Part shown: one piece after another, positions 1 to 5,310 of the stretch | How positions within the stretch are numbered: the stretch's first letter is position 1 | How the letters are laid out: every line of letters begins with the position of its first letter | NCBI GenBank assembly: GCA_016794075.1 | Contig: JAEUKU010000317.1 | Location: 1 to 5,310, forward strand | Source of the DNA: Rhodospirillaceae bacterium | GTDB taxonomy: Bacteria; Pseudomonadota; Alphaproteobacteria; Dongiales; Dongiaceae | Length of the DNA: 5,310 nucleotides | Direction: 5' to 3' | Notes under the pieces: model-generated | The model's input: the letters and a program-made list of their open reading frames with translations, nothing else | The model's database searches: none | Told to the model about the DNA's origin: nothing | Program-made: the position numbers and the translations under genes

Positions 1-3000
1 GGCCGGGTTTACCTCAACGGCATGCAGGCGCTGACCCGGCTGACGCTGATGCAGCGCCAGCGCGACCTCGCGGCGGGGTTGAATACGGCCGGCTACGTGA
101 CGGGCTATCGCGGCTCGCCCTTGGGCGGGCTCGACCAGGCGATGGCGGCGGCCAAGAAGCACCTGGACCGGCACCACATCAAGTTCCAGCCCGGCGTGAA
201 CGAGGATCTGGCCGCCACCGCGCTGTGGGGCACGCAGCAACTCGACCTCTTCGGCGACAGCAAATATGACGGCGTCTTCGGCATGTGGTACGGCAAGGGG
301 CCGGGCGTGGACCGCTGCGGTGACGTCTTCCGCCACGCCAACCTTGCCGGCACCGCGAAGCATGGCGGCGTGCTGGTGCTGGCCGGCGACGACCACACCT
401 GCAAATCCTCGACCACCGCGCACCAGACCGAATATGCCTTCATGGATTACGGCATCCCGGTGCTCAATCCGGCGAACATCCAGGAATTCCTCGATTACGG
501 CCTCATCGGCTGGGCCGCCTCGCGCTATTCCGGCTGCTGGATCGCCATGAAGGTGGTGGCCGACAATTGCGATTCCACCGCGTCGGTTTACATCGACCCC
601 GATCGCGTCCAGATCAAGACGCCCGAGGATTTCGAGCTGCCCGCCGGCGGCCTCAACATCCGCAAGGCCTCGACGCCCTTCATCACCGTCCAGGCGCTGG
701 AGCAGGAGATGCTGCTCCACAAATACAAGCTCTACGCCGCCCTCGCCTTCGCCCGCGCCAACCAGCTGAACAAGGTGATGATCGACAGCCCGAACCGGCG
801 CTTCGGCATCGTCACCTGCGGCAAGACCTATATGGACGTGCGCCAGGCGCTGGACGATCTGGGCATCGACGAGGACTACGCCAAGCGCATCGGCCTTTCG
901 CTCTACAAGGTCGGCATGACCTGGCCGCTGGAGCGGGAGGGCGTGCGCCAATTCGCCGAGGGCCTCGAAGAGATTCTCGTTGTCGAGGAAAAGCGCGCCC
1001 TGATGGAGAACCAGCTCAAGGAGCAGCTCTATAACTGGAAGGAGAGCGTGCGGCCCAAGGTGGTCGGCAAGTTCGACGAGAACCGGGAATGGATCCTGCC
1101 CTCCGCCGACGAACTGACCCCGGCGCGCATCGCCCGCGTCATCGCGCGACGCATCGCCCGCTTCCACACCTCGCCGCAGATCGAGGACCGGCTGAAATTC
1201 CTCGAGGCCAAGGAACGGGCGCTGGAGGGCTACAAGCCCGCCATCCGCCGCGTCGCGTATTTCTGCTCCGGCTGCCCGCACAACACCTCGACCGTCCTGC
1301 CGGAGGGCTCGCGTGCCTTGGGCGGCATCGGCTGCCACACCATGGCGACCTGGATGGATCGCGGCACCGAGACCCTGACCCAGATGGGCGGCGAAGGCGT
1401 CACCTGGGTCGGCCAGGCGCCCTTCTCCAAGACGCCGCACGTGTTCCAGAATTTGGGCGACGGCACCTATTACCACTCGGGCCTGATCGCCATCCGCGCC
1501 GCAGTCGCTGCGGGCGTCAACATCACCTACAAGATCCTGTTCAACGACGCGGTGGCGATGACCGGCGGCCAGCCCTTCGACGGGCCGCTCAGCGTGCCGA
1601 TGATCGCGCACCAGCTGGCGGCGGAGGGCTTGAAGAAGATCACGGTCGTCACCGACGACCCGGAGAAATACCCGACCGCCGATTTCCCCGACGGCGTGCT
1701 GGTGCATCATCGCGACGAGCTCGACACCATCCAGCGCGAGATGCGCGAGATCGAGGGCTGCACCGCCATCATCTACGACCAGACCTGCGCCGCCGAGAAG
1801 CGCCGCCGGCGCAAGCGCGGCCTGATGCCCGACCCGGCCAAGCGCGTCTTCATCAACGAGGAGGTCTGCGAAGGCTGCGGCGATTGCTCGAAGACCAGCA
1901 ACTGCCTGTCGGTCATCCCGCTGGAAACCGCGATGGGCCGCAAGCGCGCCATCGACCAGTCGAGTTGCAACAAGGATTATTCCTGCCTGAACGGCTTCTG
2001 CCCCTCCTTTGTCACCATCGAGGGCGGCAAGCTCAGGAAGCCGCATCCGGTCGCACCAGTGGCCGAGGAACTGCCCGAACCGGCACTGCCGGCGCTCAAG
2101 GACCCGTTCAACATCCTGGTCACCGGCATCGGCGGCACCGGCGTCGTCACCATTGGCGCGCTGCTGGGCATGGCCGCCCATCTCGAGGGCAAGGGCTGCT
2201 CGATCATGGACATGACCGGCCTCGCCCAGAAGGGCGGCGCGGTCTTCTCCCACATTCGCATCGCCAACACGCCGGAAGAAATCCACGCCGTGCGCGTCGC
2301 GGCCGGCAATGCCGATTTGCTGCTCGGTTGCGACATCGTGGTCGCCGCCACCTTCGACGCTTTGGCCAAGGGTCGCGTCGGCCACAGCCGCGCCATCGTC
2401 AACGACCACGAGACCATCACGGCGGATTTTATCCGCAATCCGGACTACAATTTCCCCGGCCACACCTTGCGCGGCGCCATCGAGGCTGCGGTCGGGCCAG
2501 GCGCGGCGGAATTCGTCGACGGCACCGGGATTGCCACCGCGCTGCTGGGCGATTCCATCGCCGGCAACATGTTCATGCTCGGCTTCGCCTATCAGCGCGG
2601 CCTGATCCCCGTCTCGGCGGACGCGATCCTGCGCGCGATCGAGCTCAACCGGACCGCGGTGGAGCTGAACCGACAGGCTTTTCAATGGGGCCGGCGTGCG
2701 GCGCTCGACCTCGCCGCGGTGCAGGTTGCGGCGGCACAGAGCGCGCCGACCGCGCGCGCCATCCCGCAGGGCCTGGACGAGATTATCGCCCATCGCGCGG
2801 CGCATTTGACGCGCTACCAGGACGCCGCCTATGCGGCCCGCTACCGGCATCTGGTCGAGCGCGTGGCGGAGGCCGAACGCGCGGCGATGCCGGGATCGGA
2901 CGCGCTGACCGTCGCGGTCGCCAGGTATTATGCCAAACTGCTCGCCTACAAGGACGAATACGAGGTCGCCCGGCTTCATGCCGACCGGGACTTCCACGAC

Positions 3001-3432
3001 CGCATCGCCGCCCAGTTCGAGGGTGAGTACCGCCTGCACTATCATCTGGCGCCACCGGCCGTGTCGCACCCCGATCCGGTCACCGGCAAGATCAAGAAGA
3101 AGGTGTTCGGCCCCTGGATTGGCCGGGTGTTTCCGCTGCTGGCACGCGGCAAGGCGCTGCGCGGCACGGCCCTCGATCCATTTGGCCGCACGCCGGAGCG
3201 GGTGTTGGAGCGCCGGCTGATCGCGGACTACGAACGGCTGATCGAGGAAGTTATCGAGCGGCTCGAAGCCGGCAACCATGCCATCGCCGTCTCCCTCGCC
3301 GCGATTCCCGAGCAGATTCGCGGCTATGGCCACGTCAAGGAGGCGAGTCTCGCCATAGCCAAGCGGCGCGAGGCGGAACTGCTGGCGGAGTTCCGCAGGC
3401 CATCGGGCCGGCGCCGGGAGGCTGCCGAGTAG
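1..3432 (+). CDS. Indolepyruvate (arylpyruvate) ferredoxin oxidoreductase, fused IorA-IorB type, 5'-truncated by window edge
   Basis: This cytoplasmic, thiamine-diphosphate and Fe-S dependent enzyme oxidatively decarboxylates indolepyruvate or related arylpyruvates to the aryl-acetyl-CoA, reducing ferredoxin. Codons are counted from base 1. The frame is open from base 1, and residues before the first ATG (base 22) read GRVYLNG, a conserved family stretch, so that Met is internal and the true start lies upstream, probably by some 15-20 residues. Order of parts: N-terminal TPP-enzyme domain with GYRGSPLGG (35-43) and GVNEDLAATA (Glu68, probable cofactor-activating Glu); transketolase-C-like region ending in VVEEKR (near 330); SGCPHN (423-428) and GIGCH (442-446); TPP pyrophosphate motif GDG (486-488) with Asn515, i.e. 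GDG-X26-N; basic KRRRRKRG segment (from 600); ferredoxin-like Cys cluster (623-667); gamma (IorB) domain starting at GIGGTGVVT (709-717); and a C-terminal helical family-specific domain (about 940-1130; I believe Pfam DUF6537). It ends at TAG. The visible 1143 residues fit the usual roughly 1150-1170. Family is certain; which arylpyruvate is preferred is not visible. Confidence 0.96.
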   Translation, partial: GRVYLNGMQALTRLTLMQRQRDLAAGLNTAGYVTGYRGSPLGGLDQAMAAAKKHLDRHHIKFQPGVNEDLAATALWGTQQLDLFGDSKYDGVFGMWYGKGPGVDRCGDVFRHANLAGTAKHGGVLVLAGDDHTCKSSTTAHQTEYAFMDYGIPVLNPANIQEFLDYGLIGWAASRYSGCWIAMKVVADNCDSTASVYIDPDRVQIKTPEDFELPAGGLNIRKASTPFITVQALEQEMLLHKYKLYAALAFARANQLNKVMIDSPNRRFGIVTCGKTYMDVRQALDDLGIDEDYAKRIGLSLYKVGMTWPLEREGVRQFAEGLEEILVVEEKRALMENQLKEQLYNWKESVRPKVVGKFDENREWILPSADELTPARIARVIARRIARFHTSPQIEDRLKFLEAKERALEGYKPAIRRVAYFCSGCPHNTSTVLPEGSRALGGIGCHTMATWMDRGTETLTQMGGEGVTWVGQAPFSKTPHVFQNLGDGTYYHSGLIAIRAAVAAGVNITYKILFNDAVAMTGGQPFDGPLSVPMIAHQLAAEGLKKITVVTDDPEKYPTADFPDGVLVHHRDELDTIQREMREIEGCTAIIYDQTCAAEKRRRRKRGLMPDPAKRVFINEEVCEGCGDCSKTSNCLSVIPLETAMGRKRAIDQSSCNKDYSCLNGFCPSFVTIEGGKLRKPHPVAPVAEELPEPALPALKDPFNILVTGIGGTGVVTIGALLGMAAHLEGKGCSIMDMTGLAQKGGAVFSHIRIANTPEEIHAVRVAAGNADLLLGCDIVVAATFDALAKGRVGHSRAIVNDHETITADFIRNPDYNFPGHTLRGAIEAAVGPGAAEFVDGTGIATALLGDSIAGNMFMLGFAYQRGLIPVSADAILRAIELNRTAVELNRQAFQWGRRAALDLAAVQVAAAQSAPTARAIPQGLDEIIAHRAAHLTRYQDAAYAARYRHLVERVAEAERAAMPGSDALTVAVARYYAKLLAYKDEYEVARLHADRDFHDRIAAQFEGEYRLHYHLAPPAVSHPDPVTGKIKKKVFGPWIGRVFPLLARGKALRGTALDPFGRTPERVLERRLIADYERLIEEVIERLEAGNHAIAVSLAAIPEQIRGYGHVKEASLAIAKRREAELLAEFRRPSGRRREAAE

Positions 3433-3465
3433 TGGACGGTGGGAAGCGAAACGACGCGGCCGGTC

Positions 3466-3513
3466 CGGCGCTTCGCCGCCACGCCGTCAATCCGTCAGCA
3501 CCCGCCGACGGCG
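3466..3513 (+). terminator. Weak candidate terminator hairpins after the oxidoreductase gene
   Basis: Two adjacent GC-only hairpins begin 34 bases after the TAG stop. One has a 5-bp stem with a 3-base loop (3466-3470 with 3474-3478); the other has a 7-bp perfect stem CGCCGTC/GACGGCG (3482-3488 with 3507-3513) and an 18-base loop. Only TTT (3520-3522) follows, so there is no proper U-tract for intrinsic termination. Such hairpins are expected by chance in GC-rich DNA. Termination could instead be Rho-dependent. Confidence 0.2.
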
Positions 3514-3633
3514 ACCGGCTTTGTGACGGGCAGCAGAGCTCACGGTAGAGCCGCCCCCCGACCGATACGAAAGGCGAACACCGCCGGCACTCGGAAAGCC
3601 GCGTGAATTCAGCACTTTCGAGGCTTAATCTGA

Positions 3634-3662
3634 TTGAAACCGATCGGGTGATCGGGGAATAT
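3634..3662 (+). promoter_or_regulatory. Candidate sigma70-type promoter for oppA
   Basis: TTGAAA (3634-3639) matches the -35 consensus TTGACA at five of six positions. A 17-base spacer follows, then GAATAT (3657-3662), a weak -10 matching TATAAT at three of six. Alphaproteobacterial housekeeping promoters often have degenerate -10 boxes. Initiation near 3669 would give a leader of about 80 bases containing the 3674-3719 inverted repeat. The call rests on consensus and spacing alone. Confidence 0.35.
3640..3656. promoter_or_regulatory. Palindrome CCGATCGG and repeated GATCGGG, possible operator
   Basis: Bases 3640-3647 form a perfect 8-bp palindrome CCGATCGG. GATCGGG occurs at 3642-3648 and again at 3650-3656 (8-base period), and a further ATCGG lies at 3661-3665. 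The cluster sits exactly in the spacer of the candidate promoter, where a regulator would block or modulate RNA polymerase. I do not recognise it as the site of a named regulator, and short palindromes of this composition also arise by chance. Confidence 0.25.
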
Positions 3663-3673
3663 CGGCCCAAGTC

Positions 3674-3719
3674 CGCGCCGGACCGGAGGCTAATCAAGAT
3701 CAAAAGATGGACCGGCGCG
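3674..3719 (+). repeat. Imperfect 11-bp inverted repeat in the oppA leader
   Basis: CGCGCCGGACC (3674-3684) faces GGACCGGCGCG (3709-3719). They pair over 8 bp, an A-A mismatch, then 2 further bp, leaving a 24-base loop (3685-3708). In RNA this could form a stable GC-rich stem-loop ending 17 bases before the Shine-Dalgarno core, with a second GGAGG (3685-3689) at the start of the loop. As DNA it could be a protein-binding inverted repeat. A role in translation or mRNA stability is inferred from position only. Confidence 0.4.
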
Positions 3720-3736
3720 CGACCTCACATCGTTTA

Positions 3737-3742
3737 GGGAGG
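3737..3742 (+). promoter_or_regulatory. oppA: Ribosome binding site of oppA (GGGAGG)
   Basis: AGGGAGGA (3736-3743) complements the 16S anti-Shine-Dalgarno tail. Eight bases separate GGGAGG from the ATG at 3751, a good distance, whereas an in-frame ATG at 3745 would have only two. This decides the start at 3751 rather than 3745. Confidence 0.8.
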
Positions 3743-3750
3743 ACATGCAA

Positions 3751-5310
3751 ATGTCACTAATCAAGCGCAACGTCCTGTTGTCTGCGCTGACGGCGGCGAC
3801 GTTGTTCGCGTCGGCGGCCGTTGCTCAGGCGGAAATGGTTCTGCATCGTGGCAACGGCTCCGAGCCGGAGACCATGGATCCGCAGAAGTCGACCGGCGTC
3901 ACCGAGGCCAACATCCAATATGAGGTCTTCGAAGGCCTCACCACCTATACGCCCGACGGGCAGATTACGCCCGGTGTCGCCGAGAAGTGGGAAATCAGCG
4001 ACGACGGCAAGACCTATACCTTCCATCTGCGTGATTCCAAGTGGTCGAACGGCGATCCCGTCACCGCCGCGGATTTCGTCTATTCCTATCAGCGCCTGGT
4101 CGACCCCGCCATCGCCGCCGATTACGCGCCGATCGCCGACGTCATCGTCAACGCGGAAAAGATCCGCAAGGGTGAGGAAAAGGACCTGAACGCGCTCGGC
4201 GTGAAGGCTCTCGACGACAAGACCTTCCAGGTCACGCTGGAGAAGTCGGCGCCGTATTTCCTCGGCCTCATCCGCCACAACACCTTCCTGCCGGTGCACA
4301 AGGCCACCGTCGAGAAATTCGGCCAGGATTGGACCAAGCCGGGCAACATCGTCGGCAACGGTGCCTTCACCATGCAGGAATGGACCCCGCAGGCCTCGAT
4401 GACCCTGGTGAAGAACCCGAACTACTACGATGCCGCCAACGTGAAGCTGGACAAGATCGTCTATTACCCGACCGAGGACATCTCGGAGGAGTTCAAGCGC
4501 TTCCGCGCGGGCGAGCTGCACATCACCTACGAGGTTCCCTCGGACCAGGTGAAGTGGATCGAAGAGAACATGAAGGACGAGTATGAGGCGAAGCCCTATC
4601 TCGGCACCTACTACTACGTCGTCAACACCACCCGCGAAGCCGGCGCCAAGAAGGAAGTGCGCGAGGCCCTCGCCCTTGCCATCGACCGCGAGATCATCGC
4701 CGACAAGGTGACGCAGGGCAGCTTCCTGCCGGCCTATTCCTGGGTCCCGCCGGGAACCCCGGACTACGCCACGCAGTACCTGTCCTTCAAGGACATGCCG
4801 ATGGGCGAGCGCCTGACCAAGGCCAAGGAACTGATGAAGGCGGCCGGCTATGGTCCGGACAACCCGCTGAACATCGAGATCCTCTACAACACCAGCGAAA
4901 ACCACAAGAAGATCGCCATCGCGGTCCAGAGCATGTGGAAGTCGATCGGCGTCAACGCGACGCTCAACAATCAGGAATGGCAGGTCTATCTCGACACCCG
5001 CGACAACAAGGCCTTCGACGTCGCGCGCGCCGCGTGGATCGGCGACTATGCCGATCCGGTGACCTTCCTTGACCTGTTCCTCTCCGATGCCGGCCCGCGC
5101 AACGACGCCGGCTACAACAACGCAGAGTTCGACAAGCTGGTGAAGGATTCCTTCAACATCGCCGACCCCAAGGAGCGCATGGCGGCGCTCGAGAAGTCGG
5201 AGCAGATCTTCCTCGCCGATCTGCCGATCATCCCGATCCTGCACTACAAGACCAAGCACATGGTCTCGAAGAAGGTGCAGGGCTGGGCCTACAACAACCT
5301 GGACTTCCAC
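3751..5310 (+). CDS. oppA: Periplasmic oligopeptide-binding protein OppA of an ABC transporter (SBP family 5), 3'-truncated by window edge
   Basis: This is the solute-binding component of an oligopeptide importer: it captures peptides in the periplasm and delivers them to the OppBC permease and OppDF ATPases. All 520 codons in the window are open. A Sec signal peptide is clear: K5-R6, a hydrophobic stretch (about 8-24), and probable cleavage after AQA27 (alternative AVA25). There is no lipobox Cys, so the protein should be soluble. The family-5 region includes AEKWEISDDGKTYTF (77-91) and WSNGDPVTAADF (98-109). OppA-specific stretches are LYNTSENHKK (378-387), NQEWQVYLDTRD (407-418) and GDYADP (431-436). 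Asp432 corresponds to E. coli OppA Asp419 (mature numbering), which binds the peptide amino terminus. E. coli OppA is 543 residues, so probably only about ten residues are missing here. I see no Cys, unlike E. coli OppA. The second and third codons, TCA and CTA, are rare in this gene. MppA or a related family-5 binder remains possible. Confidence 0.95.
   Translation, partial: MSLIKRNVLLSALTAATLFASAAVAQAEMVLHRGNGSEPETMDPQKSTGVTEANIQYEVFEGLTTYTPDGQITPGVAEKWEISDDGKTYTFHLRDSKWSNGDPVTAADFVYSYQRLVDPAIAADYAPIADVIVNAEKIRKGEEKDLNALGVKALDDKTFQVTLEKSAPYFLGLIRHNTFLPVHKATVEKFGQDWTKPGNIVGNGAFTMQEWTPQASMTLVKNPNYYDAANVKLDKIVYYPTEDISEEFKRFRAGELHITYEVPSDQVKWIEENMKDEYEAKPYLGTYYYVVNTTREAGAKKEVREALALAIDREIIADKVTQGSFLPAYSWVPPGTPDYATQYLSFKDMPMGERLTKAKELMKAAGYGPDNPLNIEILYNTSENHKKIAIAVQSMWKSIGVNATLNNQEWQVYLDTRDNKAFDVARAAWIGDYADPVTFLDLFLSDAGPRNDAGYNNAEFDKLVKDSFNIADPKERMAALEKSEQIFLADLPIIPILHYKTKHMVSKKVQGWAYNNLDFH

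Larger units (their letters stand above)
3433..3750. other. 318-bp intergenic region and oppA leader
   Basis: No convincing protein-coding gene lies here. The first ~130 bases are GC-rich with short hairpins (CGGCG-CTT-CGCCG at 3466-3478; CGCCGTC/GACGGCG at 3482-3513) and a run of six C at 3553-3558. From about 3605 the sequence becomes more AT-rich (bases 3602-3640 and 3690-3708), as expected for a promoter and leader. The right half holds a promoter candidate, a palindrome, an inverted repeat and the ribosome binding site of the downstream gene, each listed separately. The size and base composition support independent transcription of the downstream gene. Confidence 0.8.

Noticed and set aside
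22..24. ATG at base 22 as the start of the oxidoreductase
   Set aside because: The in-frame residues upstream (GRVYLNG) belong to the conserved N-terminal stretch of this family and no ribosome binding site precedes the ATG. The gene therefore begins outside the window.
1798..1821. Arg/Lys-rich stretch as a possible nuclear-localisation-like or frameshift artefact
   Set aside because: YDQTCAAEKRRRRKRG is a conserved part of fused bacterial indolepyruvate ferredoxin oxidoreductases, and the frame continues into the Cys cluster without disturbance.
1089..3026. Open frame of 645 codons on the plus strand in another frame inside the oxidoreductase gene
   Set aside because: Its translation is dominated by Arg, Gly, Ala and Pro, as expected from a GC-rich out-of-frame reading, and it shows no domain. 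The overlapping frame carries all conserved oxidoreductase motifs.
3335..3703. Open frame of 122 codons on the minus strand spanning the oxidoreductase 3' end and most of the intergenic region
   Set aside because: It has no recognisable motif and low-complexity Arg/Ser/Pro-rich composition, and it lies across the candidate oppA promoter. It could be a gene only if conserved homologues existed, which I cannot test here.
3745..3747. ATG at 3745 as an alternative oppA start
   Set aside because: It is in frame but only two bases from the Shine-Dalgarno core. The ATG at 3751 has an eight-base spacing and gives a normal signal peptide.
3757..5310. Open frame of 517 codons on the minus strand opposite oppA
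   Set aside because: It is in codon register with oppA, so its stops would require TTA, CTA or TCA codons in the sense gene, which are avoided at this GC content. It ends exactly where oppA uses CTA and TCA as its third and second codons. Its Val/Leu/Arg/Asp-rich translation resembles no family I know, while the plus strand encodes a clear OppA with signal peptide and ribosome binding site.

Overview
The window looks like ordinary high-GC proteobacterial chromosome, most likely from an alphaproteobacterium. The evidence is strong G/C bias at third codon positions, a single-polypeptide indolepyruvate ferredoxin oxidoreductase of the type common in alpha- and betaproteobacteria, and a Gram-negative periplasmic oligopeptide-binding protein without a lipobox. 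No mobile element, tRNA, rRNA, CRISPR array or attachment site is visible.

Layout. Bases 1-3432 (+) carry the nearly complete 3' part of a fused indolepyruvate (arylpyruvate) ferredoxin oxidoreductase; its first residues lie upstream of the window. Bases 3433-3750 are intergenic. They hold weak GC-rich hairpins without a U-tract just after the stop codon, then a sigma70-like promoter candidate around 3634-3662 with a CCGATCGG palindrome and GATCGGG repeats, then an imperfect 11-bp inverted repeat at 3674-3719, and finally a strong Shine-Dalgarno sequence. Bases 3751-5310 (+) are an OppA-type oligopeptide ABC-transporter binding protein that runs off the right edge, probably lacking only about ten residues. 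A long open frame opposite this gene on the minus strand is a codon-bias shadow.

How they relate. The oxidoreductase oxidatively decarboxylates 2-keto acids from transaminated aromatic amino acids to acyl-CoA and passes electrons to ferredoxin. The OppA protein captures peptides in the periplasm for import. A shared theme of peptide and amino-acid catabolism is plausible. However, the 318-bp gap with its own promoter-like signals suggests that oppA starts its own transcription unit, probably continuing into oppBCDF beyond the window.

I do not see an undescribed system here. The items most worth a second look are the structured oppA leader and the cysteine arrangement of the fused oxidoreductase.
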